From the NCBI GenBank assembly GCA_051985675.1, contig JBPYFJ010000002.1:32751-96750 (forward strand): a DNA stretch of 64,000 nt, in the 5' to 3' direction. The position numbers and the translations under genes were made by a program. Source of the DNA: JAFAXD01 sp051985675. GTDB lineage: Bacteria; Pseudomonadota; Alphaproteobacteria; Rhizobiales; Xanthobacteraceae. Below, in pieces: positions 43,209-50,873 of this stretch. Every line of letters starts with the position of its first letter. Within the stretch, counting starts at the first letter, position 1. The notes beneath the pieces are model-generated. The model had not been told where the DNA came from. It searched no databases and saw nothing but the letters and a program-made list of their open reading frames with translations.

Positions 43209-44612
43209 ATGTCGGAGCAAGCGCGTACCCTGTTCGACAAGATCTGGGAGCGGCACGTCGTGGCCGATTATGGCGACGGCTTCGCCCTCATGCATGTCGA
43301 TCGCCTGATCGTCCCGGACCTGACGTCGCGCGCGCTCACGGAGCTGCGCACCCGCGGCATCGCCCTTGCCCGCCCCGAGCTCGTGTTCGCGGTCGCCGAT
43401 CATGCGATCACCACCGATCCGGCAAGCGACGACCCGCGCGGGCTCGCCAACCCGTTCATCGCCAACTTGCGCGAACAGGCGCGCTATTTCGGTGTAACCA
43501 TGCTGGAGGTTGGCGAGCCGGGCCACGGCATCATGCATGTGATCTCGCCCGAGCTCGGGATCGCGTTGCCCGGGCTCACCCTGTGCTGCAGCGACAGCCA
43601 CAGCTGCACCATCGGCGCGCTGGGGGCGTTGGCCTGGGGGATCGGCGGCGGCGAGCTCACCCACATCCTGGCCACCCAGACCAGCGTGCAACGCAAGCCG
43701 AAGACGATGCGTATTTCGCTCGACGGGCGTCTCCCGCCTGCCACCCAGGGCAAGGACATCATCCTGCGCCTGATCGGCGAACTCGGAGTTGCGGCGGGCA
43801 ACGGCTACGCCGTCGAGTACGCCGGCAGCGCCATCCGCGGGCTCGCGATGGAGGCCCGCTTCACGGTCTGCAACATGTCGGTCGAATTCGGCGCCCGGTT
43901 CGGCATGATCGCGCCCGACGACACGACGCTCAATTACGTGGCCGGCCGCCCGTACGCGCCGCGCGAGGCGCTGTGGGACGCGGCGCTCGCCGACTGGCGC
44001 GCGCTTCCCTCCGATCCGGCGGCAGCCTTCGATCGCGACATCGCCCTCGACCTGACCGGCCTCGCGCCGCAGGTGACCTGGGGCAACAACCCGGGCGCGG
44101 TGCTGCCGATCGACGGGCGCATTCCCGATCCCGGCAACGAGCCCAACCCGGAGCGGCGCAGAGAAATGGAAGCCGCCCTCGCCTACATGGATCTTGTTCC
44201 CAACCGGGCGATCGAAGGCACGCCGATCGACTGGGTTTTCATCGGCTCCTGCACCAACAGCCGCATCGCCGACCTGCGCGCAGCCGCCGCGGTGGTCGGC
44301 GGCCGCAAGGTGGCGGCGAACGTCCGCGCCTGGGTCGTGCCGGGCTCAACCGCCGTCAAGCGACAAGCGGAGACCGAAGGCCTCGACGCGGTCTTCCGCG
44401 CCGCCGGCTTTGAGTGGCGCGAGCCCGGGTGCTCCATGTGCGTCGGGGCCAACGGCGACGTCGTGCCGCGCGGCCAGCGCTGCGTGTCGACCTCGAACCG
44501 TAATTTTGTCGGGCGTCAGGGCCCGGGCAGCCGCACGCATCTGGCAAGCCCGGTCGTTGCGGCGGCGTCCGCCTGCGCCGGCGCCATTGCCGATCCGCGC
44601 AAGCTGATGTGA
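43209..44612 (+). CDS. LeuC-like aconitase-family hydro-lyase, large subunit
   Basis: A 467-residue subunit of an isopropylmalate dehydratase-type enzyme. The Fe-S Cys are in GSCTNSRIADLR and EPGCSMCVGANG. Compared with the usual biosynthetic LeuC, the block GDSHTSTHGAFGALAHGIG reads SDSHSCTIGALGALAWGIG, so this is a divergent paralogue and may use another 2-hydroxy-acid substrate. The start at 43209 (MSEQARTLFDKIW) matches the family; a longer frame is rejected. The small-subunit gene follows 7 nt later. It is oriented away from mntH. Confidence 0.9.
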   Translation: MSEQARTLFDKIWERHVVADYGDGFALMHVDRLIVPDLTSRALTELRTRGIALARPELVFAVADHAITTDPASDDPRGLANPFIANLREQARYFGVTMLEVGEPGHGIMHVISPELGIALPGLTLCCSDSHSCTIGALGALAWGIGGGELTHILATQTSVQRKPKTMRISLDGRLPPATQGKDIILRLIGELGVAAGNGYAVEYAGSAIRGLAMEARFTVCNMSVEFGARFGMIAPDDTTLNYVAGRPYAPREALWDAALADWRALPSDPAAAFDRDIALDLTGLAPQVTWGNNPGAVLPIDGRIPDPGNEPNPERRREMEAALAYMDLVPNRAIEGTPIDWVFIGSCTNSRIADLRAAAAVVGGRKVAANVRAWVVPGSTAVKRQAETEGLDAVFRAAGFEWREPGCSMCVGANGDVVPRGQRCVSTSNRNFVGRQGPGSRTHLASPVVAAASACAGAIADPRKLM

Positions 44613-44619
44613 CAGTGAG

Positions 44620-45267
44620 ATGACAGCGCTCACCACACTTGTTGGACCGGCGGCGCCGCTGCTGATCGACAACATCAATACCGACCTGATCGCCCCGATG
44701 TACCGGCCGGCCCAGGCCGGTATCCTGCGCGGGCTCGCCGTCAAGCGCAGCGACCTCGCCGGCATGTTGTTCGCAGGCTGGCGCTACGACACGCAGGATC
44801 GCGAAATCCCCGAGTTCGTGCTCAACCGCGCGCCGTTTCGCAATGCACGCTTCCTGCTCGCCGGCGCGAACTTCGGCTGCGGGTCCTCGCGCGATACCGC
44901 GGCGCTGGTGCTCAGCGCGTTCGGTATCCGCTGCGTCGCAGCACCGAGCTTTGGCGAAATCTTCCGCGACAATTGCTTCAAGGCCGGCATGCTGCCGCTC
45001 GTGCTCGAACGGGAAATCGTTGCGGCGCTCGCCCAGGAGGCGAGTGGCGGCGGCGCATTCGCGCTCGATCTCGCAGCGCAAACTTTGCGCACCCCGAGCG
45101 GGCGGATTGTGCACGCCGAGATACCGGCGTTTCGACGCGAGCAACTTTTGAGCGGCGTCGACGAGATCACGCTTACGCTGCGGCGCAACGCAGAGATTCT
45201 TTCCTATCAGGAACGTGAGCGCGCGGCGCGGCCATGGTTATTTCTCCCGCAGCGCCGAAATTGTTGA
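44620..45267 (+). CDS. LeuD-like aconitase-family hydro-lyase, small subunit
   Basis: A 215-residue small subunit, partner of the preceding gene (7 nt apart). The substrate-recognition region is NINTDLIAPMYRPA, the swivel-domain loop is GANFGCGSSRDTAALVL, and IVRHSFGEIFRDNCF-type sequence appears as APSFGEIFRDNCFKAGMLP. The C-terminus contains the usual LRRNAEILSYQERER. It would complete a heterodimeric hydro-lyase; the substrate is open, as for the large subunit. Confidence 0.9.
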   Translation: MTALTTLVGPAAPLLIDNINTDLIAPMYRPAQAGILRGLAVKRSDLAGMLFAGWRYDTQDREIPEFVLNRAPFRNARFLLAGANFGCGSSRDTAALVLSAFGIRCVAAPSFGEIFRDNCFKAGMLPLVLEREIVAALAQEASGGGAFALDLAAQTLRTPSGRIVHAEIPAFRREQLLSGVDEITLTLRRNAEILSYQERERAARPWLFLPQRRNC

Positions 45268-45292
45268 CATAAAAATCACACTCACGAGAAAT
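45264..45292 (+). promoter_or_regulatory. possible sigma-70 promoter
   Basis: TTGACA at 45264-45269, overlapping the leuD-like stop codon, and AGAAAT at 45287-45292 are 17 bp apart. The second hexamer is a poor match. It could drive the small gene at 45490. Confidence 0.28.
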
Positions 45293-45457
45293 CTATCAAC
45301 ACCTGCGCAATTGCTGTTGCGTTGGATCAATTCAAGCGTTGAATTGCTGTGGGTACTTCTGTGCGCAGTCGCGCGAGCGTCATGTTCTCGGCCTAGCTTA
45401 ACCTTGCTGCAAAAGCATGGACGCGGACCGGAACAATGCATGCAGACGGGCGTTGAG

Positions 45458-45478
45458 GATCGCCCTTCAAGGGCGATC
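45458..45478 (+). promoter_or_regulatory. hairpin just upstream of a ribosome binding site
   Basis: GATCGCCC at 45458-45465 pairs with GGGCGATC at 45471-45478 across a 5-nt loop, and AGGAG follows directly at 45479. The hairpin could mask translation of the 45490 gene; it has no T-run. Confidence 0.4.
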
Positions 45479-45489
45479 AGGAGATACCG

Positions 45490-45633
45490 GTGACTGAGTT
45501 CGAGCACGCCGCAGGCCAGACTACGATGATTGCGTTCCTTCGCAGACTTTCGATGCATTACGGCATCTACCGCCGCTACCCGCTCGCGCGCCTTTCCGCG
45601 CTGCGAAACGCTTGGCGCATCGCGCGCGCTTAG
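45490..45633 (+). CDS. 47-residue basic peptide
   Basis: A small gene starting with GTG at 45490, with AGGAG at 45479-45483. The product reads MTEFEHAAGQTTM, then MIAFLRRLSMHYGIYRRY-type and LARLSALRNAWRIARA, a basic amphipathic helix pattern in which TM segments are absent. I recall similar short proteins annotated as hypothetical in Bradyrhizobium. A hairpin lies just upstream of its ribosome binding site. Function unknown. Confidence 0.55.
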   Translation: MTEFEHAAGQTTMIAFLRRLSMHYGIYRRYPLARLSALRNAWRIARA

Positions 45634-45762
45634 GGCGATCGAAACACCGCCGGGCCGCCCGCGCGACCGGCTCGCACATTCGCAACATTCATATACTTCG
45701 CGCCGCGGTGAGACTCTTGGTCGCACCTCCCCTATGGTGAGTCATCCGATTGGGGGAGAGAC

Positions 45763-46551
45763 ATGGCCGCACATCTCGCGCCTGCACGGCTCTGGTATCA
45801 AAGCTTCGTTCATCCCACCGAACAGGCGCCCTACATCGCGCGGCTCGAACAGGCGCTCGCGCAGCTGGCGGCGCCCGGCTCGCAGTTCGAAGTCCATGGC
45901 CTCGACCCGCCCGATCACTATTTCCATCCGCTGTCGGAATTTCGCTGCGCCGCGCAAACAATCCGCACGGCGCTTACGGCAGAACGTCAAGGCTACGACG
46001 CTTTTGTTATCGGGCATTTCCAGGAACCCGGCTTGCTGGAAATCCGCGGCGCCCTCGACATTCCGGTGATCGGGTTGGGCGAGACCGCCATGCTGAGCGC
46101 CTGCAGCATGGGGCGGAGGTTCGCCCTGGTGACCATCGACCCGATCTTCATCGATTGGCACGAGCGGCAGGTCACCGCGTATGGCCTCACCGAGCGGCTC
46201 GCCGGGGTGCGGGCGATCAAGATCGATCTTGCGGGCTTCATGCGCGCGTTTACGGACGAGGCCGGCTATCGCGACGTGCGCGCCGATTTCGTCGCGCAGG
46301 TGCGTCCGCTGGTCGCGGCCGGCGCCGAGGTGATCATTCCGGCCGGCGGCTTGCCCATGTTGTTGTTTGCGCGCGAGTGCCCGTTCGTGATCGACGGCGC
46401 GCTGGTGCTGCCCGGGATCGCGGTGGTGGCCAAGGCCGCCGAAACGGCGGTTGCGCTGCATCGCCTGACCGGATCGGTCGTGAGCCGGCGCGGGACCTAC
46501 GCGAAAGCTTCACCGCAAGCGGTCGAGGAGTTCCTGAGCACGCGCTGGTGA
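45763..46551 (+). CDS. Asp/Glu/hydantoin racemase-fold protein without catalytic cysteines
   Basis: A 262-residue protein of the Asp/Glu/hydantoin racemase superfamily. The first active-site segment is FVIGHFQEPGLLEIR (about 82-96), where His85 stands in the place of the usual Cys; the second is IIPAGGLPMLLFA (about 191-203), where G-C-A-G-M is replaced by P-A-G-G-L. Neither catalytic Cys is present. A GGGGGAGAG ribosome binding site precedes the ATG at 45763. It may be a lyase-like or binding relative, not a classical two-base racemase. The neighbours are a leuCD-like enzyme and a tricarboxylate-type binding protein. Confidence 0.82.
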   Translation: MAAHLAPARLWYQSFVHPTEQAPYIARLEQALAQLAAPGSQFEVHGLDPPDHYFHPLSEFRCAAQTIRTALTAERQGYDAFVIGHFQEPGLLEIRGALDIPVIGLGETAMLSACSMGRRFALVTIDPIFIDWHERQVTAYGLTERLAGVRAIKIDLAGFMRAFTDEAGYRDVRADFVAQVRPLVAAGAEVIIPAGGLPMLLFARECPFVIDGALVLPGIAVVAKAAETAVALHRLTGSVVSRRGTYAKASPQAVEEFLSTRW

Positions 46552-46557
46552 AAGAAA

Positions 46558-46587
46558 GCCCGGCGAAGCGGTCGCGCATCGCCGGGC
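46558..46587 (+). terminator. hairpin after the racemase-fold gene
   Basis: GCCCGGCGA at 46558-46566 pairs with TCGCCGGGC at 46579-46587. It begins 7 nt after the stop codon at 46551; no T-run follows directly, though TTTTGTTG occurs 20 nt later. Confidence 0.5.
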
Positions 46588-46614
46588 GCCGGTTGGTGCG
46601 GGGCCTTTTGTTGG

Positions 46615-46727
46615 AGCATGATCTTTTCCGACCTGCCTACGCCCGCCGAAGCATCAAGCCACACGGGTTACCGCTGCCACGGCTTCGCGCAGGCGGGAAA
46701 CCGGTACCCACTTTTCGGGATCATGCT
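46615..46727. repeat. 113-bp palindromic repeat with AGCATGATC ends
   Basis: AGCATGATC at 46615-46623 and GATCATGCT at 46719-46727 are exact inverted ends, with adjoining TTTTCCG and the block CCGGTACCCACTTTTCGG. I recall this motif as an abundant dispersed repeat of Bradyrhizobium and relatives. Here its centre contains about 75 bp of extra, partly self-complementary sequence. It lies between two convergent genes. Confidence 0.7.
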
Positions 46728-46738
46728 GTAAGCCCGGC

Positions 46739-47725
46739 TCAGGAATATGGCTCGATCTTCGCGATCTTGACGTACTCGGCCCAGGCCTTGATGTCCTTGG
46801 CCAGCAGATCTTTGAGCTGCTGCGAGTTGCCCGGGAACGGATCGCTGCCGAGATTGGCCAGGAACTTCCTGGTCTCGTCGTCGACGGCAATCTGATTGAA
46901 CAGAGTTTCGAGCTTGTCGAGCACCGGCTTCGGCGTGCCCTTCGGCATGTGCACGGACCACCACGCAATGATGTCCGAATTGGTGATGCCGGCTTCGCCG
47001 GCGCTCGGAATATCCGGCAGCGCCTTGAACCGCTCCTTCGAGGACGTGGCGAGCGCGCGCAGCTTGCCGGTCTTGAGGTGCGCCATCGAGGTGACCGGAT
47101 CGAGATGCGCAAACGCGACGTTGTGACCCCACAGGTCGTTGAGCATCGCGCCGGCGTCCTTGTACTTCACCTCGACGGTGTTGAGCCCGAAGTTGGCCTT
47201 GTAAAGCTCGCTGCTGACGATGCCGGTGTTGGCGACGGATGCGTAGGAGGCTTTGTCGCCCTGCTTCTTGAGATCGGCGGTGAGGTCGGCGACCGATTTG
47301 TAGGGGCTGTCGCCCGCCACGATCAGAATGAAGGGCAGCTTGGACAGCGTCGTCACGTGCTCGAAGTCGGTGACCGGGTCGTAGGCCAGCTTCTTGAACA
47401 GACTGGGCGCGGCCGCCAGGAATGAACTGCCGGGCGCGATGAACAGCGTATATCCATCGGGCTTTGACTTCGCCACGTACTCGGTCGCGATGTTGCCGAA
47501 CGCGCCGACCTTGTTCTCGGTGATGATGGTCTTGCCGAGCTTGTCCTCGAGCTTCTTGCCGTAGAAGCGCACGAACACGTCGGCGCCGGAACCCGGCGGA
47601 AAGCCGCAGATCGAATGGATCTCGCGTGCGGGCCAGGCGTCGTCGGCCGACGCGGTCCGCGTGAGATACGGCATCGCCACGGACGCCATGGCGGCTGATT
47701 GCAAGAGTGCTCGACGTGACAGCAT
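46739..47725 (-). CDS. Bug-family tricarboxylate-type substrate-binding protein
   Basis: A 328-residue periplasmic protein of the Bug/TctC family. The signal is twin-arginine-like (MLSRRALLQSAAMASVAMP). The mature part shows SICGFPPGSGADVFVRFYG, NKVGAFGNIATEYVAKSKPDGYT, FKKLAYDPVTDFEHVT and FIAPGSSFLAA. Ligands in this family are carboxylates. The TctA/TctB membrane subunits are not adjacent. It lies downstream of parC on the same strand and converges with the racemase-fold gene. Confidence 0.92.
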   Translation of the reverse strand: MLSRRALLQSAAMASVAMPYLTRTASADDAWPAREIHSICGFPPGSGADVFVRFYGKKLEDKLGKTIITENKVGAFGNIATEYVAKSKPDGYTLFIAPGSSFLAAAPSLFKKLAYDPVTDFEHVTTLSKLPFILIVAGDSPYKSVADLTADLKKQGDKASYASVANTGIVSSELYKANFGLNTVEVKYKDAGAMLNDLWGHNVAFAHLDPVTSMAHLKTGKLRALATSSKERFKALPDIPSAGEAGITNSDIIAWWSVHMPKGTPKPVLDKLETLFNQIAVDDETRKFLANLGSDPFPGNSQQLKDLLAKDIKAWAEYVKIAKIEPYS

Positions 47726-47822
47726 TTCATCCCTCCGGATTTGTGAAAACCGTGCGCGGCCTTAAACAACCGACTTTCGGGCCGGAGCTTACAGAAAAAC
47801 CGGCGGAGCACCAACCGCGCGG

Positions 47823-50066
47823 TCAGGCGAATTTATTAATTCGCGGAAAGCCTTTGGGCGCCAGCCGCCCGGCGTCGGCGCGGTTGCCGCGCCAGTCGGC
47901 GAGCTCGCCGAGCGCAAGCGTGAAGGCGCGGCCGGCGCTGTCGGTCCATGACAATCCGTCCGCGCCCTTGAAGGTCTTGATGTCCGAGAGGCCGCCGTCC
48001 TTGTAGCGTTGCAGACGGACCCCGCGCCCGCGGCCCATTTCCGGCACCTGCTCGAGCGGGAACACCAGCATCTTGCGATTCTCGCCGATGACGGCGACCT
48101 GCTCACCCTCGATCACGGCGAGTGCGCAGGCGGCATCGCCGTCCTTGACGTTGAGCACCTGCTTGCCCTTGCGGGTGTTGGCGAGACACTCCTCCTCCCC
48201 GACTACGAAGCCGTTGCCCTGCCGGCCGGCGACCAGGAACTTGCGCGCTCCGGCGTAGGGCATGACCGCGACCAGGTCGCCATCCTGTTCGAGATCGATG
48301 AACAGCCGCACCGGTTCGCCGTGACCGCGGCCGCCGGGGAGCTTCGATGCGTCGATTGTGTAGAAGCGCCCGTTGCTGGCGAAGATCAGGCACTTCGCCG
48401 TGGTCTCGGTCGCGAACGCGAACTTCAGCGCATCGTCGGCCTTGAACGCGACGCCGGAGAAATCGCTCACGTGTCCGCGCAGCGCCCTGATCCATCCCTT
48501 GTCCGACACCACGACGGTTATCGGCTCGCGCACCACCATCGCCTCCTCGATCGCGGCCTCGTCGTGTTCAGGCGGCGCCGCAAAACCGGTGCGCCGCTTG
48601 CCGAGCGCCGTCTTCGGGCCGAACGCGGTGCGCAGTTCCTTGATCTCGTCGGCGACTTTCTTCCATTGCTGCGGCTCGGAGCGAACCAGCTCCTGCAGGG
48701 TCTTGCGCTCGGCCCGCAGGTCCTTGTCCTCGGTGCGGAGCTCCATCTCCTCGAGCCGGCGCAGATTGCGCAGCCGCATGTTGAGGATCGCCTCGGTCTG
48801 CACCTCGGTGAGCTTGAACGTCTTCATCAGGACCGGCTTGGGCTCGTCCTCCTTGCGGATGATCTTGATCACCTTGTCGAGGTTGAGATAGGCGACCAGG
48901 AGTCCGCCGAGCACCTCCACCCGGTGCTCGATTTGCTTGAGCCGGAAGCGCGCGCGCCGCACCAGCACGTCGCGCCGGTGGTCGAGCCATTCGCGCAGCG
49001 CTTCGGCGAGGCCGACCACCTTCGGCACGCGGCCCTTCATCAGCACGTTCATGTTGAGCGGAATGCGGCTCTCGAGCTCGGTCAGCTTGAACAGCGATTC
49101 CATCATCAGCTCGGGATCGACGGTGCGCGCGCGCGGCTCGATCACCAGGCGGATGTCCTGCGCGGACTCGTCGTTGACCTCGGCGATGAGCGGCAGCTTC
49201 TTCTCGTTCAACAACTCGGCCAGCCGTTCGATCAGCCGCGCCTTCTGCACCAGCCAGGGGATCTCGGTCACCACGACCTGGTAGGTGCCGCGCCCGGTCT
49301 CCTCCTTGTGCCAGCGCGCGCGCACCCGGAACGAGCCGCGTCCGGTCGTATAGGCTTCCGCGATGGTCTCGCGCGGATCGACGATCCATCCGCCGGTCGG
49401 AAAATCCGGGCCCGGAACGTACTTCAACAGCGTGCGGCTGCGCGCATTCGGATTGTCGATCAAAAACAGCGCGGCGTCGCACAGCTCGGCGACATTGTGT
49501 GGCGGGATCGCCGTCGCCATGCCGACCGCGATCCCCTGCGAGCCGTTGGCCAGCAGATTGGGGAACGCGCCCGGCAGCACCACCGGCTCGACCTCGCTGC
49601 CATCGTAGGTCGGCCGAAAATCGATCGCATCTTCGTCGATGCCGTCGAGCAGCCGGCGCGCGACGTCGGTCAGCCGCGCCTCGGTGTAGCGCATGGCGGC
49701 CGGATTATCGCCGTCGACATTGCCGAAGTTGCCCTGGCCGTCGATCAACGGGTAGCGCGACGCGAAATCCTGCGCGAGCCGCACCAGCGCGTCGTAGATC
49801 GCCTGGTCGCCGTGCGGGTGGAACGCACCCATCACCTCGCCGACGATCTTGGCGGATTTCTTCGGCGCGCCGGCCGGATCGAGGCGCAGCCGGCGCATGC
49901 CGAACAGAATGCGCCGGTGCACCGGCTTGAGACCGTCGCGCGCATCCGGCAGCGCGCGGTTCATGATCGTGGACAGCGCGTAGGCGAGATAGCGCTCCTC
50001 GAGCGCCTCGCGCAGCGGGATGTCGTGTGCCTCGCCTTCCGGCGGGAGAATCAGTTCTTTGCCCAT
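47823..50066 (-). CDS. parC: DNA topoisomerase IV subunit A
   Basis: A 747-residue ParC. The active-site Tyr127 is in AMRYTEARLTDVA; the winged-helix region is AFHPHGDQAIYDALVRLAQD, where Gln87 and Asp91 occupy the places of E. coli Ser80 and Glu84. The C-terminal beta-pinwheel contains GQGNGFVV-type blades such as AGRQGNGFVVGEEE. The start is the ATG at 50066 (MGKELILPPEGE), the family start; a 20-residue extension is rejected. It decatenates daughter chromosomes with ParE. It lies directly after recO. Confidence 0.96.
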   Translation of the reverse strand: MGKELILPPEGEAHDIPLREALEERYLAYALSTIMNRALPDARDGLKPVHRRILFGMRRLRLDPAGAPKKSAKIVGEVMGAFHPHGDQAIYDALVRLAQDFASRYPLIDGQGNFGNVDGDNPAAMRYTEARLTDVARRLLDGIDEDAIDFRPTYDGSEVEPVVLPGAFPNLLANGSQGIAVGMATAIPPHNVAELCDAALFLIDNPNARSRTLLKYVPGPDFPTGGWIVDPRETIAEAYTTGRGSFRVRARWHKEETGRGTYQVVVTEIPWLVQKARLIERLAELLNEKKLPLIAEVNDESAQDIRLVIEPRARTVDPELMMESLFKLTELESRIPLNMNVLMKGRVPKVVGLAEALREWLDHRRDVLVRRARFRLKQIEHRVEVLGGLLVAYLNLDKVIKIIRKEDEPKPVLMKTFKLTEVQTEAILNMRLRNLRRLEEMELRTEDKDLRAERKTLQELVRSEPQQWKKVADEIKELRTAFGPKTALGKRRTGFAAPPEHDEAAIEEAMVVREPITVVVSDKGWIRALRGHVSDFSGVAFKADDALKFAFATETTAKCLIFASNGRFYTIDASKLPGGRGHGEPVRLFIDLEQDGDLVAVMPYAGARKFLVAGRQGNGFVVGEEECLANTRKGKQVLNVKDGDAACALAVIEGEQVAVIGENRKMLVFPLEQVPEMGRGRGVRLQRYKDGGLSDIKTFKGADGLSWTDSAGRAFTLALGELADWRGNRADAGRLAPKGFPRINKFA

Positions 50067-50113
50067 ATGGTGAGATAGCCCAACCCGGGAGCGGATGTCA
50101 GGAGGCCCCGGCA

Positions 50114-50129
50114 GGAATCGGGACACTAG
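50114..50129. repeat. half copy of the CTAGTGTCCCGATTC palindrome
   Basis: GGAATCGGGACACTAG is identical to the outer 16 bp of the right arm at 32468-32483. The CTA at 50126-50128 is the stop codon of recO. Confidence 0.8.
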
Positions 50130-50848
50130 GCGCGCTTGGTTACCGCCTCGACGAAGTGCGCGCGCGCCGGCGCAAGCAGCAGCCCGCGCGGCTCAAACGC
50201 ATGGCGCACCAGGAAAAACTCGGTGAGCGCGAAGCCGGCGGCGAGCTCGGCGGCATCACGCGGGGCGTCCTGCGCGACCAGGAAGCCCGGAAGCCGCAGC
50301 AGTTTTTCGCGCCATGCCTCCCCGGCGGCGCGCGAGACGGCGCGGCCGGACTTCGGCGACACGTAGATGAGATCGCTCGACGCGCCGGTTGCCGCGCATG
50401 ACGTGAGGTCGAGGCCAAAGCCGAGTTCGGACAGCATCTGCAATTCGAAATGAACGAGCAGCACCGCGGCGTCCGAGGGCGTCGCCAGATGATCGAGCAG
50501 GACCTCGAGCGTTTCAAACACGGCTTCATGCGGATCGCGTTCGGGCAAGAGGCGCACCAGCGCGGCGACATGGGTCATGGCAAAGACGGCGTGACGAATT
50601 GCGAGAAAATCGCCGGCGCGCAGCCGCCCCCCCTCGACGGCGAAATGGCCGAGGTGCTCGTCGAGCCGGGCCCGCCAGGTCACCGTCGCAGAATTGCCCG
50701 GCTGCAGGATCGCGCGCAGGCGCGAACCGCCGCCGCCGCGCACCAGCCCGAGATGGCGGCCGTGGAGACGCGTCAGCACCTCGAGGATGACGTTGGCCTC
50801 GCCGTGCCGCCGCGTGCCCAGAACAATCGCCTCGTCGGTCCACTCCAT
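50126..50848 (-). CDS. recO: DNA repair protein RecO
   Basis: A 240-residue RecO for RecFOR gap repair and annealing. The OB-fold start is MEWTDEAIVLGTRRHGEANVI; LARGGGGSRLRAILQPGN-type and the C-terminal RLPGFLVAQDAPRDAAELAAGF with FFLVRHAFEPRGL fit alphaproteobacterial RecO. Its last codons lie in a half palindrome, so the natural C-terminus may have been altered by repeat insertion. It follows era by 25 nt. Confidence 0.93.
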   Translation of the reverse strand: MEWTDEAIVLGTRRHGEANVILEVLTRLHGRHLGLVRGGGGSRLRAILQPGNSATVTWRARLDEHLGHFAVEGGRLRAGDFLAIRHAVFAMTHVAALVRLLPERDPHEAVFETLEVLLDHLATPSDAAVLLVHFELQMLSELGFGLDLTSCAATGASSDLIYVSPKSGRAVSRAAGEAWREKLLRLPGFLVAQDAPRDAAELAAGFALTEFFLVRHAFEPRGLLLAPARAHFVEAVTKRA

Positions 50849-50873
50849 CGCAGCGTCAGATCCGCAGCAGCGG

